Shown: piece by piece, positions 44,323 through 53,580 of the stretch
How the letters are laid out: each line of letters opens with the position of its first letter
Numbering within the stretch: the stretch's first letter is position 1
Assembly: GCA_023386645.1 (NCBI GenBank)
Contig: JAEWJI010000019.1
Span: forward strand, 51,139 to 115,138
Direction: 5' to 3'
DNA length: 64,000 bases
Origin: Pseudomonadota bacterium
Lineage (GTDB): Bacteria > Pseudomonadota > Alphaproteobacteria > Caulobacterales > Caulobacteraceae
Notes under the pieces: model-generated
Database searches by the model: none
Told to the model about the DNA's origin: nothing
Seen by the model: the letters and a program-made list of their open reading frames with translations, nothing else
Program-made: the position numbers and the translations under genes

Positions 44323-45417
44323 TCAGGGACGTCTGGGGCCGGAAATGAACAGCCGCGCCTGGGATCGGCGCACCAGCCAGAAGTTCCAGGTGGCGAGCCC
44401 TAGTACGATCGCGGCGCCCGCCTGGTGCAGGACCCCGAGGGTGAGCGGCACGGCGTTCATCAAGGTGGCGACGCCGAGGATGGCCTGAAGCCAGACGGCC
44501 CCCGCCAGGATGAAGGCGACCGCCCCAAGACCCTCCGCGAGCCGCCAGCGCCAGGCCTGGACCGCATAGACGGTGGCGACGCCCAGAAGGACGTAGGCGA
44601 CCAGGCGGTGGTTGAACTGGGTCAGGGCCTGATCGTGCAGGAAGGCGAGACCGCCCAGGCTCCAGTCCACCGGCGCGATCAGGGCCCCGGCCATCAGCGG
44701 CCAGTCGGTATAGAGGAACCCCGCCTTGCCGCCCGCGACCAGGCCGCCGAGCAGGCACTGGAGGAAGACCAGGGCCAGGAGGGCCGCCGCCCCCCGGCTC
44801 CAGCCGCCCGGCGCGCGGTTGTGCTCCTCGCCGAACCAGGCCTCCAGCCCCGTCCAGATCAGTCCCGAGAAGATCAGCAGCGCCAGCCCCAGGTGGACGG
44901 TCAGGCGCTCGGGGGCGACGTCCACCCGCTCGGAGAGGCCGCTGGAGACCATCCACCAGCCGATCAGCCCCTGGAGGCCGCCCAGGCCCAGCAGGACCGC
45001 GCACCGCCAGATCAGGCGGGTCGGCATGCCCCACTCCTTGAACCGCGAGCGGCGCGGCGCCAGCCTGAGGCCCAGGAAGAGGAAGAACGGCAGGGCGAAG
45101 ACAAGGCCGATGACCCGGCCCAGCAGCCGGTGCACCCACTCCCACCAGAAGATCCCCTGGAACTCCTGCAGGGTCATGCCGGCGTTGACCTGGCTGTACT
45201 GGGGGATGGCGCGGTATTTGGCGAAGGCCTCGGCCCAGTCGGCGTCGTTCATCGGCGGCAGAGCGCCCATGATCGGCTTCCACTCGGTGATCGACAGCCC
45301 CGAGCCCGTCAGCCGGGTGATGCCGCCGACCACGACCATCGCGAACACCAGGGCGGCGCAGACGAACAGCCATACGGCGACGGCGCGGTTGCGATCGAGC
45401 GGATTGAAACGGTTCAT
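44323..45417 (-). CDS. ctaA: Heme A synthase (COX15/CtaA)
   Basis: About 364 residues with eight hydrophobic helices in two four-helix bundles. The conserved heme-ligand histidines lie in WWEWVHRLLGRVIG, LTVHLGLALLIF, QFNHRLVAY and GVLHQAGAA. The family N-terminal block is GGITRLTGSGLSITEWKP. It oxidises the C8 methyl of heme O to make heme A for cytochrome c oxidase. I favour the ATG of MNRFNPLDR; an ATG 57 bases upstream is possible. Confidence 0.94.
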   Translation of the reverse strand: MNRFNPLDRNRAVAVWLFVCAALVFAMVVVGGITRLTGSGLSITEWKPIMGALPPMNDADWAEAFAKYRAIPQYSQVNAGMTLQEFQGIFWWEWVHRLLGRVIGLVFALPFFLFLGLRLAPRRSRFKEWGMPTRLIWRCAVLLGLGGLQGLIGWWMVSSGLSERVDVAPERLTVHLGLALLIFSGLIWTGLEAWFGEEHNRAPGGWSRGAAALLALVFLQCLLGGLVAGGKAGFLYTDWPLMAGALIAPVDWSLGGLAFLHDQALTQFNHRLVAYVLLGVATVYAVQAWRWRLAEGLGAVAFILAGAVWLQAILGVATLMNAVPLTLGVLHQAGAAIVLGLATWNFWLVRRSQARLFISGPRRP

Positions 45418-45542
45418 TCGACGGCCGCGCTCCTGCCGGATATGCTTACTGACGGCCGAAGCCGCCTGCGGCATATGCCCGCCTCTGAAGGCAATATCGA
45501 GTCGGAACCGTCACGGTTGGCGGACGCGAGGGAGACGGATCA

Positions 45543-45794
45543 TTGCAGTACGCGGACATCATCGTCGCGATCCTGGGCGTGCTGCTGCTGGCCTGGGCCG
45601 CTGATTCCATGACCGGGCGACGGGGGCTGGGCGGCGCGGTGCTGGTGTCGGCGGTCGGAGGGCTGTGCGGCTGGTTCCTGGTTGTGCGGGTGCTGGCGCG
45701 GGCCACGATGGACGACTGGACCTGGGTGGTCTGGGCGCTGGGCGGGGCCACCCTGGCCCTGGCGGCGTTCCACCTGTTCCGGAGCAAGCGCTGA
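45543..45794 (+). CDS. Small three-helix membrane protein
   Basis: An 83-residue protein with three hydrophobic stretches (IIVAILGVLLLAWAAD; GGAVLVSAVGGLCGWFLVVRVL; TWVVWALGGATLALAAFHLF). It resembles transglycosylase-associated or GlsB-type small membrane proteins in layout, though the match is weak. The start is TTG with a GGGAGACGG ribosome site eight bases upstream. Its stop overlaps the DUF2842 start by one base, so the two are likely a unit. Confidence 0.6.
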   Translation: MQYADIIVAILGVLLLAWAADSMTGRRGLGGAVLVSAVGGLCGWFLVVRVLARATMDDWTWVVWALGGATLALAAFHLFRSKR

Positions 45795-45997
45795 TGGGGC
45801 TCAGGACCCGTCGGGCGGTCGCCGCCCTGGGCGTCTGCGTCTTCCTGGTCTTCTATGTGTGGGCGGTCGTGTCGATCGGCGCCCTGCTGCCGGAGAACCA
45901 ACTGGCGGCCCTGCTGTACTACGGCGTCGCGGGGCTGGCCTGGGGCGTGCCGATCATTCCGCTGTTGCGCTGGGCCGAGGGCGGCGGTCGCCGCTGA
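45794..45997 (+). CDS. DUF2842 family membrane protein
   Basis: The 67-residue protein MGLRTRRAVAALGVCVFLVF... has two helices and ends GLAWGVPIIPLLRWAEGG. This is the pattern of the alphaproteobacterial DUF2842 family, which has no assigned role. The ATG shares its A with the stop of the gene before it (TGATG). Confidence 0.75.
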   Translation: MGLRTRRAVAALGVCVFLVFYVWAVVSIGALLPENQLAALLYYGVAGLAWGVPIIPLLRWAEGGGRR

Positions 45998-46048
45998 CGT
46001 CGCACGGGAGCCGGCGACAGTTTCGCCGACGGCTCCCGCGGACATCGA

Positions 46049-46125
<77 letters not shown>

Positions 46126-46134
46126 AAGGCGCTC

Positions 46135-46163
46135 CCTATAGACAAGGGCCCCGCCCCCCGCAA
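46135..46163 (-). promoter_or_regulatory. Promoter of tRNA-Pro(GGG)
   Basis: Minus-strand TTGCGG (46158-46163) and TATAGG (46135-46140) are 17 bases apart, ten bases ahead of the mature tRNA. The -35 box resembles that of tRNA-Glu, suggesting a shared tRNA promoter style here. Confidence 0.6.
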
Positions 46164-46183
46164 ACGCAAAAGCGAGGGTTCAG

Positions 46184-46612
46184 TCAGCGGGCGAGGACGG
46201 CGTCCAGTCGCGCCCTGGCGGCCTCGAGATCGGCCAGGACTCCGGCCAGCCGGTCACGGGCGTCGGAGGGCGCCGGCGCGTCCGGGGCGGCATCTCCCGG
46301 CTCGGCGTCCAGGCTGAACAGGGTCAGGGGATCGCCCCAGGCGGCGAGACGCTTCAGCCCCTGCTCCTTGTGCAGCCGCTGGACGCCCCGGATGGTCATG
46401 CCCTCCTGATGAAGCAGCCTGCGCACGGCCTTCAGCAGGATGATGTCGTTCGGACGATAGAATCGCCGCCCCCCGGCTCGCTTGACCGGAGTGATGAAGG
46501 GGAACTTCGTCTCCCAGAAGCGGAGCACATGCTGCGGCGCGCCGACTTCCTCGGCGGCTTCCGAGATGGTGCGGAAGGCCTGGGGGCTCTTCACGGACGG
46601 CCGGGCGGCCAC
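46184..46612 (-). CDS. MerR-family transcriptional regulator
   Basis: The 142-residue protein has a MerR-type winged HTH (FRTISEAAEEVGAPQHVLRFWETKFPFITPVKRAGGRRFYRPNDI region), then a helical stretch with GMTIRGVQRLHKEQG. The C-terminal dimerisation or coiled-coil part is Ala-rich. The gene sits directly after ihfA, a conserved alphaproteobacterial neighbour of unknown target. The start is GTG at 46612, one base past the ihfA stop. Confidence 0.88.
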   Translation of the reverse strand: MAARPSVKSPQAFRTISEAAEEVGAPQHVLRFWETKFPFITPVKRAGGRRFYRPNDIILLKAVRRLLHQEGMTIRGVQRLHKEQGLKRLAAWGDPLTLFSLDAEPGDAAPDAPAPSDARDRLAGVLADLEAARARLDAVLAR

Positions 46613-46613
46613 G

Positions 46614-46922
46614 TCAGCCGGTCACGACCGCGTCGTGCACCCGGTCCTTCATGATCTGGGAGGCACGGAAGCTGATGACCCGGCGCGGGTTGATGGCGGC
46701 GGGCTCTCCGGTCTTGGGATTGCGACCCATGCGCGCGCGCTTGTCACGGACCTGGAACACGCCGAAGCCCGAAAGCTTGACCATTTCGCCCCGCTCGAGG
46801 GACTCGACGATCAGTTCGAGCGTGCGTTCGACGAGGGCGGAGCATTCCTGGCGCGACAGGCCCACTTCCTCGTGGACGGCCTCGCACAGGTCAGCCCGGG
46901 TCAAAGTCTGCTGGACGCCCAA
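46614..46922 (-). CDS. ihfA: Integration host factor subunit alpha
   Basis: The 102-residue DNA-bending protein shows LTRADLCEAVHEEVGLS, KLSGFGVFQVRDKRARMGRNPKTGEPAAI (the DNA-inserting arm with the conserved RNP) and RVISFRAS. IHF kinks DNA sharply and shapes promoters and origins; in Caulobacter it acts in cell-cycle promoters. The start is TTG at 46922, with a GGGAGGG ribosome site close upstream. It has its own promoter in the gap after fabH. Confidence 0.95.
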   Translation of the reverse strand: MGVQQTLTRADLCEAVHEEVGLSRQECSALVERTLELIVESLERGEMVKLSGFGVFQVRDKRARMGRNPKTGEPAAINPRRVISFRASQIMKDRVHDAVVTG

Positions 46923-46948
46923 GACACCCTCCCTGTTGGATCCCTGCC

Positions 46949-46977
46949 CATAAACGGCGAATGCCGGGCGAAGTCAA
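46949..46977 (-). promoter_or_regulatory. Promoter of ihfA
   Basis: Minus-strand TTGACT (46972-46977) and TTTATG (46949-46954) are separated by 17 bases, in the 65-base gap between fabH and ihfA. It lets ihfA-merR be expressed apart from plsX-fabH. Confidence 0.55.
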
Positions 46978-46987
46978 AGCCTGACGG

Positions 46988-47961
<974 letters not shown>

Positions 47962-47965
<4 letters not shown>

Positions 47966-49038
47966 TCTGAAGTCTCCGGAGCGGCGTCCGGGCCGCGCAT
48001 CATGGCGTCCAGCCGCCCAAGGTCGCGGCCGACATTGGCCAGATAGTCACTGCGGGCCAGATCGACAGCGATGCGGATGGCGTTTCCATAGCCTTTGGCG
48101 TCAGCGCCGCCGTGGCTCTTCACCACGATGCCGTTCAAGCCCAGCAACGGGCCGCCGTTGACCGCGGCCGGATCGATGCGCTGGCGCATCCGCCGCAGGG
48201 CCGGCAGGGCGAGCAGCGCCCCGGCCTTGGAGGCGATGCTCGAGGTCAGGGCGTCCTTCATCAGGGCCGAGATGAACCGGGCCACGCCCTCGGCGGTCTT
48301 CAGCGCGATATTGCCCGTGAAGCCGTCGGTGACGACCACGTCGACCGTTCCCCTGGCGATGTCGTCGCCCTCGACGAAGCCGTGATAGTTCAGACCCAGG
48401 CCGCCCTCGCGCAGGATGCGGGATGCCTCACGCACCTCTTCATGGCCCTTCATGTCCTCCGAGCCGACGTTCAGGACGCCGACGGTCGGGCGGGCCCCGG
48501 AGCCACCGCCGCCATGCACAGCGGCATGGAAGGCCTCGCCCATGATGGCGAACTCGACCAGCTGTTCGGCGTCGCTCTCGACGTTGGCCCCGACATCCAG
48601 AACCGCGGTCACCCCGCGCAGGGTGGGCCAGCTGGCGACGATGGCCGGGCGCTCCAGGCCCGCCGCCGCCATGCGCAGGAGCAGCTTGGAGATGGCCATC
48701 AAGGCGCCGGTGTTGCCCGCAGAGACGGCGGCGCCGGCCTCGCCCGTCTTCACAGCCTCGATGGCGTTCCAGAGGCTGGAGCCCTTGCCCCGGCGCATGG
48801 CCTGGGCGGGCTTCTCGTCCATGGCCACGACCTTGTCGGTATGCCGAACCTCGCAGACCCCCTCAGGGACCCTGCGGCGGGCCAGTTCAGCGGCGATCGC
48901 GGCCTGGTCGCCGTGCAGCAGGAACCGGACCCCCTCCCCGCCATGACGCCGGCGATAATCGCAGACGCCGCCGACCACGACCGATGGACCGTGGTCTCCG
49001 CCCATGGCGTCCAGCGAGATGATGACAGGCGATACCAA
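47962..49038 (-). CDS. plsX: Phosphate acyltransferase PlsX
   Basis: The 358-residue protein has IISLDAMGGDHGPSVVVGG at the N-terminus, KGSSLWNAIEAVKTGEAGAAVSAGNTGALMA and GFVEGDDIARGTVDVVVTDGFTGNIALK. It makes acyl phosphate from acyl-ACP for phospholipid synthesis. The start appears to be TTG at 49038, because no ATG or GTG lies near the conserved block. It is coupled to fabH. Confidence 0.95.
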
Positions 49039-49105
49039 GCGGGTTCAGGCTCCGAGGCGGAGATGCGAACGCCGAACCCCTGGAGAGGTCCGGCGAACAG
49101 TCGGG

Positions 49106-49131
49106 ATGCTACGCGGGCGCCCCAAGGTCAA
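49106..49131 (-). promoter_or_regulatory. Putative plsX promoter
   Basis: Minus-strand TTGACC (49126-49131) overlaps the DUF177 stop and is 14 bases from TAGCAT (49106-49111). The short spacing is within the 10-14 range reported for Caulobacter housekeeping promoters. Tentative. Confidence 0.35.
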
Positions 49132-49643
49132 CCTTCGGAGCCGCTGTCGGGACGAAGCGTCTTAAGGACCGCGAAGGGCGAGATTTCGCCGGGCTCCTCG
49201 GGCTGGACGAACTCGGCGCCCGGCTTGCGGGGGAAGGGATCCAGCGACAGGGCGAACTGCTCGACCGCGTATTGGCCCAGATCGATGCGCCCGTCCTCGA
49301 TCAGGTCCGGCGAAGAATCGTCGAGCGACACCTCGACCTCGCCCTCCTCCGGCTCCGCAGCCTCCACCAGGTCGATCGAGAACCGTTGATCGATGCTGAC
49401 GGGAAGCGGTTCCAGCGTCAGCCCGCAGGTCTGGACGGCCTCGGCCCGGACGCGGCCAGACAGCCGCCAGCCCTCGTGGGCCGGCGCGATCGTCATCTCG
49501 GCCTCGAATGAGTCCAAAGCCGCGAGATCCAACGCCCGGGCGATTCGACCGCGCGTGGCCGCGTCTGCCTCCAGCCGACGCTCAAGCCCCGGTCCGATCT
49601 GGTTCACCCGTATCGGTTCGCTGAAAGGGAGATCAGCCGTCAT
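49128..49643 (-). CDS. DUF177 (YceD-like) protein
   Basis: The 171-residue protein has the DUF177 pattern: C-containing AVQTCGLTLEPLPVSIDQRFSIDL, then an acidic stretch and IDLGQYAVEQFALSLDPFPRKPGAEF near the C-terminus. The family is linked to large-subunit rRNA processing or ribosome assembly and usually sits near rpmF or plsX, as here. The ATG at 49643 shares a base with the upstream stop (TGATG). Confidence 0.85.
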   Translation of the reverse strand: MTADLPFSEPIRVNQIGPGLERRLEADAATRGRIARALDLAALDSFEAEMTIAPAHEGWRLSGRVRAEAVQTCGLTLEPLPVSIDQRFSIDLVEAAEPEEGEVEVSLDDSSPDLIEDGRIDLGQYAVEQFALSLDPFPRKPGAEFVQPEEPGEISPFAVLKTLRPDSGSEG

Positions 49644-50170
49644 CACGCCACCTCCGGCCAAACGGGAACGCGCATGACATCGGAAAAGCTCTGCGCCGCC
49701 AGATGGACCCGGGCCCGCATGGCATAGGCGGCCAGGTGTGCAGAACGAGCGTCCGGCTCGCCCCCATATACGTTGCGGGCCAGGGCGGCGCCGAGCGCTT
49801 CCGCGTCGCCGTCGCGCAGCGGCGCTTCCCAGGCGTTCATGCGGCCGTAGAGGGATTCCGCCAGCTTTCGCATCTTCTTGGCCACGGAGATGTCGCCCAC
49901 GCCCAGTTCACGCAGCGCATGATCCAGGGCCGAGACATAGACGTCGAACAAGTCCTGAGCCACGGCCGCGCCGTCCTCACCGGGCTCGTCACGGAGGCGC
50001 ATAACCAGCAGCAGGATGTGCAGGGTGTAGAGGTCAAAGCGCGCGTCGATCCGATCCTCGACGCCGAGGTCGAGGTAGAAGGCCGGCGTGCGGGCTTGGG
50101 CCACAGCGGCGGCGTAAAGCCGGTCGGCGTGGCTCTGGGCAGGACGCGGTTTGAAGAGTGATTTCAGCAT
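49643..50170 (-). CDS. Ubiquinol-cytochrome c chaperone (CBP3-like)
   Basis: The 175-residue helical protein has ADRLYAAAVAQARTPAFYLDLGVEDRIDARFDLYTLH, then VYVSALDHALRELGVGDISVAKKMRKLAESLYGRMNAWE. These are recognisable blocks of the CBP3/UQCC1 family, which assists cytochrome b assembly in complex III. It is first in the operon with DUF177, transcribed from a promoter that overlaps the bamE promoter. Confidence 0.88.
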   Translation of the reverse strand: MLKSLFKPRPAQSHADRLYAAAVAQARTPAFYLDLGVEDRIDARFDLYTLHILLLVMRLRDEPGEDGAAVAQDLFDVYVSALDHALRELGVGDISVAKKMRKLAESLYGRMNAWEAPLRDGDAEALGAALARNVYGGEPDARSAHLAAYAMRARVHLAAQSFSDVMRVPVWPEVA

Positions 50171-50200
50171 CGGGCTCGCGGCCCCTTTTCCGCCGCGCCG

Positions 50201-50229
50201 TTGAACTAGGACGCAGGCCCGGTTAGGTC
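50201..50229 (+). promoter_or_regulatory. Promoter of bamE
   Basis: TTGAAC (50201-50206) and TAGGTC (50224-50229) are separated by 17 bases, about 30 bases upstream of the bamE ATG. It lies almost exactly on top of an opposing promoter on the other strand. Confidence 0.6.
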
Positions 50230-50231
50230 AA
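50203..50231 (-). promoter_or_regulatory. Promoter of the CBP3-like/DUF177 operon
   Basis: Minus-strand TTGACC (50226-50231) and TAGTTC (50203-50208) are 17 bases apart. The -35 of each promoter overlaps the -10 of the other, so RNA polymerase cannot hold both at once. Confidence 0.6.
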
Positions 50232-50261
50232 AGACCTTGTTTGCTCCAGGCCTCTCGCTTC

Positions 50262-50735
50262 ATGCCCAAGACGTCTTCTCTCGCCGCCCTCGTCGCGGTC
50301 GCCGCCCTGGCCGGGGCCTGCGCTCCGATCGTCGGCATGAACGGCTTTCAGGTCGTCGACGCCAAGCCCCAGGACGTGGTGGTTGGGACCGACACTCGCG
50401 ACACCGTAATGGCCAAGCTGGGTTCGCCCTCGGCTCGCTCAACCTTCGAGGACAATGTCTGGTACTACATCAGCCAGATCACCGAGAAATACACCTATAA
50501 CCGCGCCCAGGTGACCCAGCGCCAGGTAACGGCGATCACTTTCAACGAGGCGGACGGCAAGGTGACCGAGGTGCGCAATCTCGGCCTGGAAGACGGTCAG
50601 CAGATCGCCATGTCCAGCCGCGAGACGCCGACGCGGGGCCGCCAGCTGACGATCCTGGAGCAGCTGCTGGGCAACGTCGGTCGCGGCCAGCTGCCGCGCG
50701 AAGAGGACGTTCCGGGCCAGCGCCGTCCGGACTGA
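50262..50735 (+). CDS. bamE: Outer membrane assembly lipoprotein BamE
   Basis: The 157-residue lipoprotein begins MPKTSSLAALVAVAALAGAC with lipobox LAGAC. It continues with the BamE/SmpA fold: GTDTRDTVMAKLGSPSARSTFEDNVWYYISQ and AITFNEADGKVTEVRNLG. It stabilises the BamA complex that inserts outer-membrane proteins. A TTG seven codons upstream is in frame, but the ATG gives the better signal peptide. It ends at a strong hairpin shared with hppA. Confidence 0.93.
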   Translation: MPKTSSLAALVAVAALAGACAPIVGMNGFQVVDAKPQDVVVGTDTRDTVMAKLGSPSARSTFEDNVWYYISQITEKYTYNRAQVTQRQVTAITFNEADGKVTEVRNLGLEDGQQIAMSSRETPTRGRQLTILEQLLGNVGRGQLPREEDVPGQRRPD

Positions 50736-50782
50736 TCCGCCGATAGGCGGACGCCACGGCCAGGGCGTTCCCGAAAAGAACA

Positions 50783-50810
50783 ACGCCCCGGAGATCGCTC
50801 TCCGGGGCGT
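50783..50810. terminator. Bidirectional terminator between bamE and hppA
   Basis: ACGCCCCGGAGA and TCTCCGGGGCGT form a 12-base perfect stem around TCGC. T-rich sequence follows on both strands (CTTTCGTT on plus, TTGTTCTTTTC on minus). The two genes converge on it. Confidence 0.85.
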
Positions 50811-50834
50811 CTTTCGTTGCGGCTCAGGTGTGGA

Positions 50835-52985
50835 TCAGACGATCCGCCCGCTGGCCAGGACCGCCAGAAGCAGCAGGGCCACGATGTTGGTGATCTTGAT
50901 CATGGGGTTCACCGCCGGTCCGGAGGTGTCCTTGTAGGGATCGCCCACCGTGTCGCCGGTGACGGCGGCCTTGTGAGCCTCCGAGCCCTTGCCGTGGATC
51001 ACGCCATTGCTGTCGGTGAAGCCTTCCTCGATCACCTTCTTGGCGTTGTCCCAGGCGCCGCCGCCCGAAGTCATCGAGATGGCGACGAACAGACCCGTCA
51101 CGATCACGCCCATCAGCATGGCGCCCAGGGCGGCGAAGGCGTTGGCCTTGTCCGGCTGGATCATCAGCACAACCACGAACAGGACGATCGGCGACAGCAC
51201 CGGCAGCAGGCTCGGAACGATCATCTCCTTGATCGCCGCGCGGGTCAGGATGTCGACCGCCCGGGCGTAGTCCGGCTTGGTCTGGAAGGTCATGATGCCG
51301 GGGTTCTCGCGGAACTGGCGACGGACTTCGGCCACGACCGATTCGGCGGCCCGGCCCACGGCGGTCATCGACATGCCGCCGAACAGGAAGGGCAGAAGCC
51401 CCCCGAACAGCAGGCCGATGACGACGTAGGGGTTGGTCAGGTCGAAGGCGACCACGCCCAGGCCGTCAAAGAAGCTGCCGGGTTCGGCGGTCTCCGAGAA
51501 GAACCGCAGGTCCTCGGTGTAGGCGGCGAACAGCACCAGGGCGCCAAGGCCGGCCGACCCGATGGCGTAGCCCTTGGTCACGGCCTTAGTGGTGTTGCCG
51601 ACCGCGTCCAGGGCGTCCGTCGAGTGGCGGACCTCCGAAGGCAGCCCCGCCATCTCGGCGATGCCGCCGGCGTTGTCGGTGACAGGACCGAAGGCGTCGA
51701 GGGCCACGATCATCCCCGCCACACCCAGCATGGTCGTGGTGGCGATGGCGATGCCGAACAGGCCCGCCAGCTGGTAGGTCGCAACGATGCCGATGATGAT
51801 GGTCAAGGCCGGAAGGGCCGTGGCCTCAAGAGACATGGCCAGGCCCTGGATGACGTTGGTGCCGTGGCCGGAAACCGAGGCGTTGGCCACAGATTTCACC
51901 GGGCGGAAGCCGGTGCCAGTGTAGTATTCGGTGATCACCACGATGGCGGCGGTGACCGCCAGGCCGACGATGCCGGACCAGAAAAGGTTCATCGGCTCGA
52001 TGAACAGGCCGCCCGACGTCTCGACCCCGGCCGGGACCAGCAGGTCGACGACGAACCACAGGGCGATGGCCGAGAGCACGCCGGTGACGATCAGGCCCTG
52101 GTAGAGGGCGCCCATGATGTTGCCCGACTTGCCCAGGCGCACGAAGAAGGCGCCGATGATCGAGGTGACGATGCAGACGCCGCAGATGGCCAGCGGCAGC
52201 AGCATCATCACGTCCACATAGGGCTGGGCGCGGAAGAAGATGGCGGCCAGAACCATGGTGGCGACCGTGGTCACCGCATAGGTCTCGAACAGGTCGGCGG
52301 CCATGCCGGCGCAGTCGCCGACGTTGTCGCCCACGTTGTCGGCGATGGTCGCCGCGTTGCGGGGATCGTCCTCTGGGATGCCGGCCTCGACCTTGCCCAC
52401 CATGTCGCCGCCCACGTCGGCGCCCTTGGTGAAGATGCCGCCGCCCAGACGCGCGAAGATGGAGATCAACGAGGCGCCGAAGCCCAGCGCCACCAGGCCG
52501 TCGATGACTTCGCGGCTGAAGCTCTCCAGGCCCGCGACCTGGGTCAGGAAGGCGTAGTAGCCCGCCACGCCAAGCAGGGCGCCGCCGGCCACGAACATGC
52601 CGGTGATGGCGCCGGACCGGAAGGCCAGGTCCAGGCCGCGCGACAGGCTCTCGGACGCGCCCTGGGCAGTGCGGACATTGGCCCGGACCGAGATGAGCAT
52701 GCCCGCGAAACCGGCCGCGCCCGACAGGACCGCGCCGATCAGGAAGCCGATCGCGGCATAGGTTCCGATCAGGAAGTAGGCGGCGATCAGGATCACGATC
52801 CCGACCATGCCGATGGTCATGTACTGCCGGCGCAGATAGGCGGACGCGCCTTCCTGAATGGCGGCGGCGATCTCGCGCATCTTGTCGTTGCCGGTTCCCG
52901 CCTTCATCAGCGAGGCGGTCTGGATCAGGCCGTACAGCACCCCAAGGGCGCCGGCGGCGATGACCAGCCAGAGATAAGTCGTCAT
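50835..52985 (-). CDS. hppA: Membrane H+-pumping pyrophosphatase
   Basis: About 716 residues with some 16 membrane helices. The PPi-binding motifs are FTKGADVGGDMVGKVEAGIPEDDPRNAATIADNVGDNVGDCAG-type, followed later by DAFGPVTDNAGGIAEMAGLP and TGDTVGDPYKDTSGPA. It couples PPi hydrolysis to proton export. The diagnostic stretch reads GNTTKAVTKGYAIGSAGLGAL, with Lys at the position that is Ala in K+-dependent enzymes, so K+-independent H+ pumping is expected. The start is ATG of MTTYLWLV; another ATG lies four codons upstream. Confidence 0.96.
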   Translation of the reverse strand: MTTYLWLVIAAGALGVLYGLIQTASLMKAGTGNDKMREIAAAIQEGASAYLRRQYMTIGMVGIVILIAAYFLIGTYAAIGFLIGAVLSGAAGFAGMLISVRANVRTAQGASESLSRGLDLAFRSGAITGMFVAGGALLGVAGYYAFLTQVAGLESFSREVIDGLVALGFGASLISIFARLGGGIFTKGADVGGDMVGKVEAGIPEDDPRNAATIADNVGDNVGDCAGMAADLFETYAVTTVATMVLAAIFFRAQPYVDVMMLLPLAICGVCIVTSIIGAFFVRLGKSGNIMGALYQGLIVTGVLSAIALWFVVDLLVPAGVETSGGLFIEPMNLFWSGIVGLAVTAAIVVITEYYTGTGFRPVKSVANASVSGHGTNVIQGLAMSLEATALPALTIIIGIVATYQLAGLFGIAIATTTMLGVAGMIVALDAFGPVTDNAGGIAEMAGLPSEVRHSTDALDAVGNTTKAVTKGYAIGSAGLGALVLFAAYTEDLRFFSETAEPGSFFDGLGVVAFDLTNPYVVIGLLFGGLLPFLFGGMSMTAVGRAAESVVAEVRRQFRENPGIMTFQTKPDYARAVDILTRAAIKEMIVPSLLPVLSPIVLFVVVLMIQPDKANAFAALGAMLMGVIVTGLFVAISMTSGGGAWDNAKKVIEEGFTDSNGVIHGKGSEAHKAAVTGDTVGDPYKDTSGPAVNPMIKITNIVALLLLAVLASGRIV

Positions 52986-53107
52986 AGGCGTTTCCAAACC
53001 TCAGAGCGTGAAGCGCGCGGACCCTTGGCGCGGGGGGCGTTCGTCGCCCTTCTCCGCCTTCCGGTCCCCCCGGGCGCGATAGACGCAGTAGGCGCGTCCT
53101 TCGGGAA

Positions 53108-53129
53108 TTGCGGCAGGAAAGTGCCGCAA
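53108..53129. other. Perfect 8-base inverted repeat upstream of hppA
   Basis: TTGCGGCA and TGCCGCAA flank GGAAAG in the 176-base gap between hppA and the next minus-strand gene. It could be an operator for hppA or a weak transcript end for the upstream operon. No other structure is visible in that gap. Confidence 0.4.
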
Positions 53130-53161
53130 GCCAAGGCGGGACGCAACCGGCGTTTTGCGGA

Positions 53162-53539
53162 TCAGGCGGCCGTGGGAGGCACGATCTGGCGGCGAGGGGT
53201 CTGGGAAACGACCTCGGCGCGGACGACCGAGCCTCGGCCGGTCAAAACCCGGCCCATGGCCACCATGGCGGCGGTCAACTGGCGCTCGTCCAGGCGCATC
53301 CAGTCGCCGGGAAGGGCGTAGGAGCGACGGTGGGTGGCGCGGATCAGGGCGTCGCGGAAATAGGGCTCCTTGGCGCGCATGCCCTCGGGTGTCAGGCCAG
53401 AGCCCAGGTAAAGGCGCAGGCTGACGAAGACATAATTCCTCAGCCGTCCGTCCTGGATCACCGGAAGCCCCAGGCCGCTGATGTTGTACGCGGTCTCGCC
53501 GGAAGGCTGGTCGCTGGCGGCGGGAGCGGACGACGGCAT
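53162..53539 (-). CDS. FliL-like soluble domain protein, uncharacterised
   Basis: The 125-residue protein lacks a membrane helix. Its middle reads LRNYVFVSLRLYLG, then KEPYFRDALIRATHRRSY, LDERQLTAAMVAMGRVL and VVRAEVVSQT. This order resembles the periplasmic domain of FliL-type proteins ('ryLkvslal', 'pxixDaii', 'vxfxxfvxQ'), but the resemblance was judged by eye. No flagellar gene is adjacent. It follows thiL on the same strand with ~40 bases between, so it may be the last gene of the nrdR-rib-nusB-thiL transcript. Confidence 0.5.
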   Translation of the reverse strand: MPSSAPAASDQPSGETAYNISGLGLPVIQDGRLRNYVFVSLRLYLGSGLTPEGMRAKEPYFRDALIRATHRRSYALPGDWMRLDERQLTAAMVAMGRVLTGRGSVVRAEVVSQTPRRQIVPPTAA

Positions 53540-53580
53540 GGCCAGACGCTAGGCGAACAGGGTTAGCGCTTCCTTATCCT

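Noticed and set aside
50817..53321. 834-codon plus-strand open frame opposite hppA
   Set aside because: It is His/Asp/Gly/Gln-rich antisense to highly conserved pyrophosphatase sequence and is best explained as a codon-bias shadow.
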